Source: JACCTU01 sp963788055 (GTDB lineage: Bacteria > Actinomycetota > Thermoleophilia > Gaiellales > Gaiellaceae). From it: 64,000 nucleotides of DNA. The translations under genes were made by a program, and so were the position numbers. The stretch spans positions 496,001 to 560,000 of the forward strand of contig CAWBFA010000001.1 in assembly GCA_963788055.1 (NCBI GenBank), given 5' to 3'. Positions 28,400 to 36,787 of the stretch are shown one piece after another. Below the pieces are notes generated by a model. The model saw nothing but the letters and a program-made list of their open reading frames with translations. It did no database searches and was not told the origin of the DNA. How positions within the stretch are numbered: position 1 is the first letter of the stretch; every line of letters begins with the position of its first letter.

Positions 28400-28427
28400 A
28401 AGAGCGCGCCCTCTCGGGCGCGCTCTT
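28400..28427 (+). terminator. Terminator hairpin after the FAH gene
   Basis: Perfect 12-bp inverted repeat (28400-28411 and 28416-28427) with a TCTC loop, five bases after the stop codon. The stem ends in AA/TT but no long T tract follows. Confidence 0.7.
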
Positions 28428-28436
28428 GGACCAAAG

Positions 28437-28543
28437 AATTCGCCAAGCCGGTTGCGCTTTCGTCCGTTCATCCAGCTGACTTTCCCCTTGCAGGTACAGC
28501 CACTCGGATCAACTTCGACCTAGTTACGCTCCGTGCTTGGCGC
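28437..28543. repeat. Intergenic direct repeat, copy A
   Basis: Aligns without gaps to copy B 245 bp downstream, with 14 mismatches in 107 positions by my count. The best-kept core is TTCCCCTTGCAGGTACAGCC (20 of 20 identical). Neither strand carries a convincing gene. An AGCCGG/CCRGCT pair can close a stem in the first third. It follows directly on the FAH terminator. Confidence 0.85.
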
Positions 28544-28681
28544 TTGACCAACGTATCCGGTCGCGAGCGGTCCGACAAGAGCAGGTCGAACGGAAGTTGT
28601 CGCAATTTGCGGGGCCGCATCGGCGCGCGGCGAAGACGTCCTGACTGGACGACCTCGGCGTTGCCTGAACGGGACCATAAA

Positions 28682-28788
28682 AATTCGCCGAGCCGGTCGC
28701 GCTTTCGTCCACTCATCCGGCTGACGTTCCCCTTGCAGGTACAGCCACCCGGATCAGTTTCGTCCTAGTCGCGCGCCGTGCTCGGCGC
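28682..28788. repeat. Intergenic direct repeat, copy B
   Basis: Second copy of the 107-bp element in the same orientation. Substitutions in the open minus-strand frame shared by both copies are mostly amino-acid-changing, so it is more likely a structured RNA or DNA element than a coding duplication. The 138 bp between the copies and the 77 bp after copy B contain no gene that I can support. Confidence 0.85.
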
Positions 28789-28865
28789 ATCGGGGAAAGT
28801 AGTCGAGCACAAGGGGCCGTACAAGAGGTGCGCCACCGAAATCATCCGCTCTTTGCGGGGAACGG

Positions 28866-29279
28866 TCAGGCGGGCTCGAGGAACATCCAGCGGTGGCCCT
28901 CGGGATCCGCGGCCGTGTAGAGCCGGCCGAACGGCTGGTCGTCGGGGCCGCGGAGGATCTCGGCGCCCGCTGCGCGTGCCTGCGCCAGGTGGGCGTCGAG
29001 GTCCTCGACGTGGACGAGCACGCCGTCGACCGCGTAGGGGTTGTCCAGCCAGCGCCGCGCCTGCTCGCACTCCTCTGCGTGGCGCCGAGGGCCGCGGTAG
29101 TGCGGGCTCGCGAAGCCGAGCATGACCTCGCCGTCGCCGTACGAGAGCTCGGCGTGGTTCACGCGGCCCTCGTCGTCGTGGAAGCGCTCGCCGCTCTCGC
29201 GGAACCCGAACGCGGCGCGGAGCCAGTCGGCCATCGCCCCGACGTCCTCGTAGGTCAGCATCGGCACGGTCGTCTGCAT
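28866..29279 (-). CDS. VOC-family protein
   Basis: 137 intact residues from ATG 29279: TVPMLTYEDVGAMADWLRAA, FGFRESGERFHDDEGRVNHA and ELSYGDGEVMLGF. It ends PFGRLYTAADPEGHRWMFLE. This is the single-domain glyoxalase/bleomycin-resistance fold with the terminal DPEGHRW strand. It is the downstream member of a pair with a GNAT acetyltransferase 17 bp away, an arrangement often tied to small-molecule detoxification. Substrate unknown. Confidence 0.85.
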   Translation of the reverse strand: MQTTVPMLTYEDVGAMADWLRAAFGFRESGERFHDDEGRVNHAELSYGDGEVMLGFASPHYRGPRRHAEECEQARRWLDNPYAVDGVLVHVEDLDAHLAQARAAGAEILRGPDDQPFGRLYTAADPEGHRWMFLEPA

Positions 29280-29296
29280 CGCTGGTGCCCTCGAGC

Positions 29297-29806
29297 CTAC
29301 GTGACCTCGTAGGCCATCAGGATGGCGTCCACGTAGCCGTCCGGGCGCCGGTAGTGGCGCTTGCGGTAGCCCTCGCGCTCGAAGCCGAACCGGTCGTACA
29401 GGGCGATCGCGCCCTCGTTGTGCGGGAACACGTGCAGTTCGAGCTTGCTCACGCCGCTCGCCCGCGCCCACACGACCGCGGCCTCGAGCAAAGCCTGGCC
29501 GACGCCGCGCCGGCGGTGGCTCTCCGCGACCATCAGGCCGAGGTCGGCGACGTGGTGGCTCGCCGGATGTGGATCGCGGCCAACGGACAGGCGGCCGACC
29601 ACCCCCTCCTCGGCTTCCGCGACGTACACGGCGGCGTGCGGGTAGCGCCGGATCGAGCGGAGGTAACGGCGCTCGTCGTTCACGCTCCGCCAGTTCGAGG
29701 TCGTGATCAGCCAGCCGCCCGGCTCGGCGCCGACCTCGTTCGCGAGCGCGACGAGCGCGGCGGCGTCGCGGGGCTCGGCGGAGCGAATCGTGAAGTCGCG
29801 GCTCAC
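29297..29806 (-). CDS. GNAT-family N-acetyltransferase
   Basis: 169 intact residues from GTG 29806. It contains FTIRSAEPRDAAALVALANE, ADLGLMVAESHRRRGVGQAL (acetyl-CoA pyrophosphate loop R-R-G-V-G), LLEAAVVWARASGVSKLELH and NEGAIALYDRFGFEREGYRK. The C-terminal pattern is of the RimI/PhnO-like group. It acetylates an unknown amine or protein. Confidence 0.87.
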   Translation of the reverse strand: MSRDFTIRSAEPRDAAALVALANEVGAEPGGWLITTSNWRSVNDERRYLRSIRRYPHAAVYVAEAEEGVVGRLSVGRDPHPASHHVADLGLMVAESHRRRGVGQALLEAAVVWARASGVSKLELHVFPHNEGAIALYDRFGFEREGYRKRHYRRPDGYVDAILMAYEVT

Positions 29807-29834
29807 GCCGCCAAGGCTAGTGCCCGCTCAGGGT

Positions 29835-29984
29835 CTAGACCCGCTGCGGGCCCGCGCGGTGAAGCGCGACGGCGAGCGCGACGATCAGCGCGACCGACAC
29901 GAGCTGCACCTCGCCCGTGCGCAGCAGGGGCAGGACGAGCACCGCGGCGACGGTGAAGACGATCAGAGCGCGTCGCAGCCTCAT
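29835..29984 (-). CDS. Small membrane protein
   Basis: 49 residues from ATG 29984: MRLRRALIVFTVAAVLVLPL, then a second hydrophobic stretch LVSVALIVALAVALHRAG. Two membrane segments with a short loop. It begins 7 bases after the stop of the NERD gene and is probably in that operon. No family recognised. Confidence 0.55.
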   Translation of the reverse strand: MRLRRALIVFTVAAVLVLPLLRTGEVQLVSVALIVALAVALHRAGPQRV

Positions 29985-29991
29985 CGTTTGC

Positions 29992-30612
29992 TCAGAGCCC
30001 TGCCGAGAAGCGGGCGAGGCGCTCGAAGTCGACCGGCGGGTTGCTCTGCTGCCGGATCCACGGGAGGAGCGCGTCGAATCCGACCACCCACACGCCGCCG
30101 TGGCCGTACGTCTCGCTCTGGCTCGCAGCAACGCAGAGCACCGGCGTGACCGGGACTCCGAGCTCGGCGCTCAGCTGCTCGGCCTGGCGCTTCGCCTTCT
30201 TCAGGTGCACGGGGAGATAGCTGCCGAACTTCGTCTCGACGAGGTAGACGCCGTTCGGTCCCGAGACGAGGTGGTCGATGTTCCCCTCCCCGGCGAACGG
30301 GACGTCGTGGAGCACGATGTACTGCTCCCAGCGCAGGTCCTCGAGCGCCTCTCCGACGACGAGCTCGCCGTTTCGTCCCTTCGCCCCGCGCGCCATCAGG
30401 GCGCTGTCCGAGCCCGCGGCCCAGTAGACGACCGCGAGCAGAATCAGGATCGGCGCCGACACTGCGAGCGACACGTCGAAGACTCGAAAGAGCAGGGCAG
30501 GGAGGGCTCCGGCGGCTGCGAACGCCGCGATGACGAGCAGTGAGTGGGCGCTCTGGGACCGCTCGCGCGGAGCGGGCAGCGCGGCCGGCGCGGAGTCGAC
30601 GTCGTACGCCAC
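29992..30612 (-). CDS. NERD-domain membrane protein
   Basis: 206 residues from GTG 30612. Residues ~20-60 form two membrane segments (LLVIAAFAAAGALPALLF, APILILLAVVYWAAG). Then comes the nuclease-related domain: GAKGRNGELVVGEALEDLRW, AGEGNIDHLVSGPNGVYLVE and TKFGSYLPVHLKKA. The D...E.K arrangement (NIDHL, VETK) matches the predicted PD-(D/E)XK-like active site of NERD proteins, which are often membrane-anchored. Biochemical role unproven in this family. Confidence 0.8.
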   Translation of the reverse strand: MAYDVDSAPAALPAPRERSQSAHSLLVIAAFAAAGALPALLFRVFDVSLAVSAPILILLAVVYWAAGSDSALMARGAKGRNGELVVGEALEDLRWEQYIVLHDVPFAGEGNIDHLVSGPNGVYLVETKFGSYLPVHLKKAKRQAEQLSAELGVPVTPVLCVAASQSETYGHGGVWVVGFDALLPWIRQQSNPPVDFERLARFSAGL

Positions 30613-30664
30613 AGTGATCAGATCGGCGCTGCCGAACGCGCCGCGCAGGCTCGTTCGGGGGATC

Positions 30665-32050
30665 TCAGCTGGAGACGACGAGGCCCGCGCCGCCGCGCCG
30701 CGGGTCCCCGGCCGCGCCGAGCGTTCCATCCGGCAGCTGCTCGACGGCGGAGACGCCGCCGAAGAAGAGGTTGCGCTCGTTCCAGTGCGCGACCTCGTAC
30801 GGAACCTGGCCGACCTCGAGCGGCGGCTCGAGGTGCAAGACGTCACCCTCGAGGTGCACGCGCGGCGCGGCGATCGCGTTCGCGACGTCGAGGCCGTGGC
30901 CGAGCACGTTGACGACGATCTGCATGACCGCGCCGCGGAGCCGGCTCGACCCGGCGCTGCCGACGACGAGGCGCGGGCGGCCGTCCTCGAGCACGAGCGA
31001 CGGGGCCATCATGCTGGTCATCCGCTCACCTGGATTCGGTAGAGCACCGGCGATGTCGAATTCGCCGAGCATGTTGTTCATATGGATCCCGGTGCCGGGG
31101 ACGACGACGTTCGAGCCGCTCCCCGTAGAGACGGAGAGGGCCGCGGCGTTGCCGGCGGCGTCGACGACGCTGATGTGGGTCGTCCCGCCCACCTCGCCGA
31201 GCGCGCGGGTCAGCTTGCGGGCGCGGGCGCGTGTCTGGTCCTCCATCACGCGGGCCAGCAGCGCGACCGCGGCGGGCGAGCCGGAGCGTCCGGGGTCCTC
31301 GAGCTGTCTGAGCCCGTACGCGATCAGAACGCCGCCGGAGGACGGCGGGGGGTTGGAGATGTACTCGGCGCCGCGGTAGGGCGCCCGGAGCGGCCGGCGC
31401 CGGATCACGCGGTAGCCCTCGAGGTCGTCGGCGGTGATCGCGGGAACGGTGCGCACGATCCTCTCCGCGACGTCGCCGGCGTAGACCGTCGCAGCGCCGC
31501 TCGCGGCGATCCGCTCGAGCGTGCGGGCGAGGTCCGGCCAGGCGAGGTGATCTCCGGTCTCCAGCCCGCTGGTCGGCGTCGCGGCGAGCATCGGGGCGAG
31601 GATCCGGTGAAGGAATGCCTGGCGCTCCGTCACCTCGAACCCACCGTCCGCGAGCTCGACCGCGGGCCTGACCAGGTCGGCCCACGGGAGCGAGCCGTAG
31701 GCACGGTGCGCGGACTCGAGTCCCGCGGTGGTTCCGGGGACAGCGCAGGTCTCGGGGCCGATCCGGAAGACCTGTGTCTGCGTGCCTTCGAAGATCACCG
31801 TGACCGCCTCGGGCTCCGCAAGCGGGCCGCTCGGGACCACCACGAAGAAGTCGAGGACGCGCGTTCGGCGGTCCCGGGCGGTGTGGACGAGCATGAATCC
31901 ACCCCCGCCCGGGCCTGTCAGCGGGCTCTCGGTCACCCATGAGGCGAACCCTGCGGCCACGCAGGCGTCGACCGCGTTGCCGCCTTGCTCCAGGATCCGG
32001 GCGCCCACCTCGGCGGTGCGCGGGTGCCCCGCGGCGACTGCGCCCCTCAT
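30665..32050 (-). CDS. ggt: Gamma-glutamyltransferase
   Basis: 461 intact residues. The N-terminal half includes GAVAAGHPRTAEVGARILEQ, GGNAVDACVAAGFASWVTES and GPGGGGFMLVHTA. The autoprocessing/catalytic Thr is in GEVGGTTHISVVDAAGNAAA. The C-terminal half includes PGERMTSMMAPSLVLEDGRP and VVGSAGSSRLRGAVMQIVVN. It is shorter than E. coli Ggt (about 580) and has no signal peptide, so it may act in the cytoplasm on glutathione, mycothiol-type or other gamma-glutamyl compounds. It acts alone, facing a small membrane-protein gene. Confidence 0.88.
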   Translation of the reverse strand: MRGAVAAGHPRTAEVGARILEQGGNAVDACVAAGFASWVTESPLTGPGGGGFMLVHTARDRRTRVLDFFVVVPSGPLAEPEAVTVIFEGTQTQVFRIGPETCAVPGTTAGLESAHRAYGSLPWADLVRPAVELADGGFEVTERQAFLHRILAPMLAATPTSGLETGDHLAWPDLARTLERIAASGAATVYAGDVAERIVRTVPAITADDLEGYRVIRRRPLRAPYRGAEYISNPPPSSGGVLIAYGLRQLEDPGRSGSPAAVALLARVMEDQTRARARKLTRALGEVGGTTHISVVDAAGNAAALSVSTGSGSNVVVPGTGIHMNNMLGEFDIAGALPNPGERMTSMMAPSLVLEDGRPRLVVGSAGSSRLRGAVMQIVVNVLGHGLDVANAIAAPRVHLEGDVLHLEPPLEVGQVPYEVAHWNERNLFFGGVSAVEQLPDGTLGAAGDPRRGGAGLVVSS

Positions 32051-32080
32051 GGATTGAGCCTACGCGCCGATAGGAGAGAC

Positions 32081-32341
32081 GTGGGAGGTCTTCTCGGTCA
32101 GCATCGCGACGACGCCCGGCTTGCCGTCGCGGGTGCGGTGCTGTTCGCAGCGTCGTTCCTGCTGATGCAGGCCCTCGGAATGGACTTCGATCTGCCGAAG
32201 GTCGCAGGTCCGCAAGATTCGCCTACCCCGGCTACTCTCAAAGGGGAAAACCCCGCGACAGCACCTGCGCCGACAGCGCTTCTGTTGCTCTCGACACCTC
32301 TGGCCGACTCTTCCCCATCTCGACTCTCGACTCTCCGATAA
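32081..32341 (+). CDS. Small single-pass membrane protein
   Basis: 86 residues from GTG 32081 with a GGAGA ribosome site 5 bases upstream. One membrane segment (LAVAGAVLFAASFLLMQALG) is followed by a Pro/Thr/Ala-rich tail (SPTPATLKGENPATAPAPTA). No family recognised. It precedes the flippase-like gene by 30 bp and may be its partner. Confidence 0.5.
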   Translation: MGGLLGQHRDDARLAVAGAVLFAASFLLMQALGMDFDLPKVAGPQDSPTPATLKGENPATAPAPTALLLLSTPLADSSPSRLSTLR

Positions 32342-32371
32342 CCGGCCGGACCTTCCGTCGATTGTGACCCA

Positions 32372-33238
32372 GTGATGCTTCGCGATGCCATCGACAGGCG
32401 CACGATCCTCATCGGAGCCGCCGGGATGGTGGCGCTTGGTCTGCTCGCGCTCATGCCCCAGCTCTTTCGCGATCAGCTCGGCGAGGCGTTCGTCGCGCTC
32501 GAGGACGCGAGCGCAGGCTGGCTCTGGCTCGCGGCCGCTGCGTTCGTCGCAGCGTTGTTCTGCTCGGCTTCTGCCTGGCGCGCAGCGACGAAGCTGCCCG
32601 ACCGGATCGACGCCTATGCGCGCTACGGAGTCGGCTCGCTCGTCAACTCGCTCGCGCCTGCGCACGCGGGCGACGCGGTTCGTCTCGCGCTCTTCGCGAA
32701 GGCCTCACCCGACGACCACCGGATCCTGACCGCCGGCAAGGCGCTCGCGAGCGTCGCCGTGGTGCGGCTCGGGTGCGCCGGGATCCTTCTGCTCGCGACG
32801 CTGAAACCGATCGCGGTCCTCGGTCTCCTGGTCGTCCCGCTGCTCGGCCGGGTGCCCGCGTGGGTCGCCGCGGCAACCGTCGCGCGGGTCGCTGCGGCGG
32901 CGGCGGTCGCGGCCGCGGTCGGCGTTCCGGCGCCGGTGCTGACTGCGCTCCTCGTCGTCCCGGCGATCGACCTCGCCGGGCTGTTCGCCTTCACGCCCGG
33001 CAACATCGGGCTGAAGAGCGGGGCGATCGCGATCGCGCTGCAGGCGCAGGGGGTCGACACGACCACCGCGCTCTCCACGGGGATCGCGTTCCACGCGGTC
33101 GAGACGCTCGTCGGGCTCACGTTCGGGTCGGTCAGCACGCTCTACCTCTCGCGCGTCCCGGTCCCGCGCTGGGCGGTCGCCGGGGCGACCACGGTCGTCG
33201 CCGCCGCGTTCGTCGGCTCGATGGTCTTCGTCCACTAG
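32372..33238 (+). CDS. Lysylphosphatidylglycerol synthase TM region/UPF0104-like membrane protein
   Basis: 288 intact residues with about eight membrane segments. Recognisable pieces: LPDRIDAYARYGVGSLVNSL, APAHAGDAVRLALFAKASPD and FTPGNIGLKSGAIAIALQAQ with GIAFHAVETLVGLTFGSV. These correspond to the N-SLxPARAGEAVRx and TPGNIGVxE motifs of the LPG_synthase_TM (AglD2/MprF flippase-like) family. Likely a lipid or lipid-linked sugar transporter. Start GTG at 32372 overlaps a second candidate ATG at 32375. Confidence 0.75.
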   Translation: MMLRDAIDRRTILIGAAGMVALGLLALMPQLFRDQLGEAFVALEDASAGWLWLAAAAFVAALFCSASAWRAATKLPDRIDAYARYGVGSLVNSLAPAHAGDAVRLALFAKASPDDHRILTAGKALASVAVVRLGCAGILLLATLKPIAVLGLLVVPLLGRVPAWVAAATVARVAAAAAVAAAVGVPAPVLTALLVVPAIDLAGLFAFTPGNIGLKSGAIAIALQAQGVDTTTALSTGIAFHAVETLVGLTFGSVSTLYLSRVPVPRWAVAGATTVVAAAFVGSMVFVH

Positions 33239-33357
33239 CGCGCGGGCGCCTCCCGGTCCACCCCCATGGGGGGACGAACGAGCGTCCCATGACCAACGCT
33301 ATCGAGGCTCGCGTGACGCGTCTGTGACGCGACCGTGCCGAGTGTGTGCCGACTCGT

Positions 33358-34744
33358 CTACAGGTCGGTCAGGAAGCTCGGTGCCTCGAGGTCGTCGCCG
33401 CCACCGCCGACGTCGCGGCCGAACAGCGGGCGCTCCCGCTCTCGTTCCCGACGGCCGTTCTTGTCCCGCAGGCCTGTTGCGACGACGGTGACCCACATCT
33501 GGCCGACGAGCCGTTCGTCGATCGTCGCGCCGAAGATGATGTTCGTGTCGTCCGTCGCGCCGCGGCGGATCACCTCGGCGGCCTCGTTCACCTCGAGCAG
33601 CGAGAGGTCACTGCCGCCGGCGATCGAGAGCAGGATCCCCTTCGCGCCCACGAGCTCCGTGTCGATCAGCGGCGAGCGGAGCGCACGCTCCGCAGCCTCG
33701 GATGCACGGTTGTCGCCCGTCGCGAAGCCGATTCCCATCAGCGCTGTCCCGGCGTCCTTCATGATCGTGCGGACGTCGGCGAAGTCGAGGTTGATCAGGC
33801 CGGGCAGCGTGATCAGGTCGGTGATGCCCTGGACTCCCTGGCGGAGAACGTCGTCGGCGATCTTGAAGGCGTCGAGCATCGAGGTCGACTTGTCGAGCAC
33901 CTCGAGCAGCCTCGCGTTCGGAATCACGATCGCGGTGTCGCAGTTGCGCCGCAACTCGTCGACTCCCGCGTCTGCCTGCGCCCTGCGCTTCGTGCCCTCG
34001 AAGGGGAACGGCGTCGTGACGATTCCGACCGTGAGCGCGCCGAGCTCGCGGGCGATGCGCGCGACGACCGGTGCCGCACCGGAGCCGGTGCCACCGCCCT
34101 CGCCCGCGGTCACGAACACCATGTCGGAACCGCGAAGCGCGTGCTTGATCTGGTCGTGCGACTCCTCCGCCGCGGCCTTGCCGACCTGCGGGTCGGAACC
34201 CGAACCGAGGCCTTGCGTCAGGTCGCGGCCGATGTGGAGCTTCACCTCGGCATCCGACATCTGCAGCTGCTGCAGGTCGGTGTTGACCGCGACGAACTCG
34301 ACCTGGTTGATCCCGGCGTCCATCATCCGGTGAATCGCGTTCAGGCCGGCGCCGCCGACGCCGACGACGCGGATCACGGCGAGGTATGCGCCGGAGTCGG
34401 CGCGCGGTACGCGGTGCAGGCGAGGCGCGGGCTCGGGCAGCGGCTCGAGCCGCGATGACCGGCGGCTCGTAGCGTGGGACGGGCTCGGGCTCGTGCTCCG
34501 GCTCCGGCACGGCGGCGAGCGGCGGACGCTCGGGCTCCGGCGTCACCGGCGGAGGCGCGACCGGCGGCGGCGCGGGCGCGGCCCGCTCGAACGTCGGGAC
34601 GTGCTCGACGGTCTCCTCGTGCGGCTCGACCGGATCGCTCTCCGCAGGCGTCTGCGACGGGGTCTCCCCCGCCGCCTCGCGCTCGGCCTGGCGCTGTGCA
34701 GCCTCGGTCGCGCGGAAGAGCTCCGCGAGCGGACCCTCACGCAT
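33358..34744 (-). CDS. ftsZ: FtsZ with long N-terminal extension, one frameshift
   Basis: Tubulin-like GTPase that forms the division ring. The core starts IRVVGVGGAGLNAIHRMMDA and has the tubulin signature as GEGGGTGSGAAP (usual form GGGTGTG). It also has PFPFEGTKRRAQADAGVDEL and the T7 loop LINLDFADVRTIM. The C-terminal tail is short and ends DDLEAPSFLTDL, a membrane-anchor-binding motif. Unlike typical FtsZ there is a ~125-residue N-terminal extension (MREGPLAELFRATEAAQRQA, then Pro/Glu-rich) joined across a one-base break near 34445. The ATG at 34744 overlaps the parA stop by 8 bases, so the extension is translated. Confidence 0.88.
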
Positions 34745-35507
34745 GCTCGCTCGCCTTCGAGCCATTGAGCACCTCCTTCGCCAATTCGCGGTACATCTTC
34801 GCGGCCTCGCCGGTCGGATCGTACGCGAGCACGGACTGACCCTTCACCGGCGCCTCCGCGTAACGGACCAGCTTGCGGATTCTCGTGTCGTATACGAGGT
34901 CGCCGAAGTTCTCGACGAGGATCTCCACCGCCTCGCGGGAGTTGAGCAGCCGTCTGTCGAACATGGTCGGGAGGATCCCCATGATCTGGACGTTCGGGTT
35001 CAGGTTCTCACGCACCATCGCGAGCGTGTTCTCGAGCTGGACGAGGCCGCGGAGCGCGAGGTACTCGGTCTGGACGGGGACGATCACCCCGTCCGAGGCG
35101 ACGAAGGCGTTGATCGTCAGGAGCCCGAGCGAGGGCGGCGTGTCGAAGAGGATGTAGTCGTACTCCTCGCGGACCGAGACGAGCGCCTTCTCGAGCGCGC
35201 GCTCGCGTCCGATCATCGAGGAGAGGGCGAGCTCGGCGCCGGCGAGGTCGATCGAGGAGACGGCGAGGTCGATCTCGCGCTCCTGGATCACCTGTTCGAT
35301 CGGCAGCTTGTGGACGAGGACGTCGTACATCGAGCGGTCGATCTCGTCGGGGTTCAGCCCCTGGCTCATCGTCAGGTTGCCCTGGGGGTCCAGGTCGACG
35401 CAGAGGACCTTCATCCCCTTCTCTTTCAGGGCGACTGCGAGGTTCAGGGTGGTCGTGGTCTTCGCCACGCCGCCCTTCTGGTTGGCGAGTGCGATCACCC
35501 GTACCAA
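34737..35507 (-). CDS. parA: ParA/Soj-type partition ATPase
   Basis: 256 residues from TTG 35507, chosen because AAAGGA lies 6 bases upstream; a longer ATG at 35576 adds a basic tail without homology. Deviant Walker A: IALANQKGGVAKTTTTLNLA. Then VLCVDLDPQGNLTMSQGLNP, YDYILFDTPPSLGLLTINAF (Walker B) and PVQTEYLALRGLVQLENTLA. ParA positions chromosome origins or other cargo by ATP-dependent DNA binding. No parB lies next to it here; it is instead coupled to ftsZ. Confidence 0.9.
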   Translation of the reverse strand: MVRVIALANQKGGVAKTTTTLNLAVALKEKGMKVLCVDLDPQGNLTMSQGLNPDEIDRSMYDVLVHKLPIEQVIQEREIDLAVSSIDLAGAELALSSMIGRERALEKALVSVREEYDYILFDTPPSLGLLTINAFVASDGVIVPVQTEYLALRGLVQLENTLAMVRENLNPNVQIMGILPTMFDRRLLNSREAVEILVENFGDLVYDTRIRKLVRYAEAPVKGQSVLAYDPTGEAAKMYRELAKEVLNGSKASEHA

Positions 35508-35661
35508 GGTCGGTCCTTTCGCGGGTTTGGTCCGCGTATTGGGTCGTGGAAGTAGCCGTGCAAGGGCCATGACCACGCTCGTTTCGATGGTAGCCGCCCT
35601 GTTCCTTTATCAGGTGCTCGACTCTTCGCGACCTCGTCGGCGCCGTGGTCGACCTCGACGA

Positions 35662-36606
35662 TCACTTCTCGAGGAAACCGATGCTCTCGGCCGGGATCAT
35701 GACGCCGGCACCGCGGAAGTACATCGCGTTGCGGCGCGGGTAGTAGATGACATCGGTCGGCTCGCGCGTGCCGTATGCGAGGTAGACGAGACCGCCGTCA
35801 CCTGCCGTGAAGAAATGGCAGATCGCGGAGCCCGCAGGGAACGACACGACGTGGCCGCGACGCACCGCATGCTCTTCCGGCTGCCGGCCGAACTCTCGCC
35901 CGGCCGGGGTCGGCTCGACGTGCAGCGCTCCCTCCCCGTCGAGGACGATGAAGAACTCGTCTTCAGCCGAGTGGCAATGCGGCGGCGCGCCCTCGCCGCC
36001 CGGCCGCAGCTTCGCCAGGTTGAGCCCCGACTGCTGGGCGCCCGCGGCCCGCCCGATCGCGAACACGACGCCGTCCCACGCGGGCTCGACGTCCTCCTCG
36101 CGTCGGATGTTCGCCGGGCGCTCGCTCGGCTCGACCGGGTCGGGGACGCCCGCGTCGACCTCGCGCTGCCACGGCCAGTCGCCGCCGCCCGCGTCGACCC
36201 ACGTGCCGCCGAGCCATCCGACGTGCGCGCGCGGCAGGTACGCGAACTGTGTGCGCGCGTGGTTGCCGATCGCGACGACATCGAGCCCGTCGGGTCCCGC
36301 CTTGAGGGTGTGTCGCTCGCGGCCGGCGAGGTGCACGATGCAGTCGCCCTCGCGCACCTCGTGCATGCGCACCTCTCCTTTGCTGCCGCGCTGCTGCCAC
36401 GACCAGCCCGAGCCGCCGAGCACGAAGAAGATCTCCTCCTCCCCGCTCTCGACGTGGGCGGGTGTGGACCACATGCCGGGATCGATCTGAATCCGGTTCA
36501 CGCCGAGCCGGCGTGCGCCGGTCGCATCCGCGAGATCCGTCCAGGTCGCCGCGAGGTGTCCGAGCTCGGCCCGCTCGGTTTCCGCTTCGTCCCAGTGGGA
36601 GATCAC
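35662..36606 (-). CDS. Bicupin protein
   Basis: 314 intact residues with two cupin folds. The first: WSTPAHVESGEEEIFFVLGG, SGWSWQQRG and REGDCIVHLAGRERHTLKAG. The second: GGEGAPPHCHSAEDEFFIVL, DGEGALHVEPT and GHVVSFPAGSAICHFFTAGD. The HCHSAEDE motif of the second domain supplies the metal ligands; the first domain keeps only part of its set. Enzymatic role unknown. It converges with nothing and precedes parA on the same strand by 155 bp. Confidence 0.8.
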   Translation of the reverse strand: MISHWDEAETERAELGHLAATWTDLADATGARRLGVNRIQIDPGMWSTPAHVESGEEEIFFVLGGSGWSWQQRGSKGEVRMHEVREGDCIVHLAGRERHTLKAGPDGLDVVAIGNHARTQFAYLPRAHVGWLGGTWVDAGGGDWPWQREVDAGVPDPVEPSERPANIRREEDVEPAWDGVVFAIGRAAGAQQSGLNLAKLRPGGEGAPPHCHSAEDEFFIVLDGEGALHVEPTPAGREFGRQPEEHAVRRGHVVSFPAGSAICHFFTAGDGGLVYLAYGTREPTDVIYYPRRNAMYFRGAGVMIPAESIGFLEK

Positions 36607-36682
36607 ACCCGCATCCTCTCACGGGACTTCTCCGTTCAAGAGATGACCGCCCCGAGACGGGCAATCGACGAAAGGGGACTTC

Positions 36683-36760
36683 GTGTCTCTCCTCTGGATC
36701 GTCCTGATCGTGGTTCTCGTTCTGGCGCTGCTCGGCTTTTTCGGCCGGGGTCGCTGGTAA
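36683..36760 (+). CDS. 25-residue hydrophobic peptide
   Basis: GTG 36683 encodes VSLLWIVLIVVLVLALLGFF followed by GRGRW and stop. An AAAGGGGA ribosome site lies 6 bases upstream, and a strong terminator follows 28 bases after the stop. The pattern (short hydrophobic helix ending GFFGRGRW) resembles very small conserved bacterial membrane peptides. It is too short for ordinary gene callers. Confidence 0.65.
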   Translation: MSLLWIVLIVVLVLALLGFFGRGRW

Positions 36761-36787
36761 CGACTAGGACCCAGACACCGAATGAAT

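Noticed and set aside
28437..28788. Minus-strand motif in the repeats similar to a hammerhead ribozyme core (GATGA...CGAAA)
   Set aside because: The invariant CTGATGA is not kept (CTGGATGA in copy A, CCGGATGA in copy B) and I see no matching third stem with a cleavage site.
28682..28788. Possible c-di-AMP (ydaO-type) riboswitch because of CGCCGAGCCGG and a nearby CCCC/GGTAC region
   Set aside because: The other required conserved blocks are absent on both strands, and no cell-wall hydrolase or transporter gene follows.
33239..33357. CCCCCATGGGGG palindrome between the flippase-like gene and ftsZ as a terminator
   Set aside because: Only 6 bp per arm with no loop; it cannot form a stable hairpin as written.
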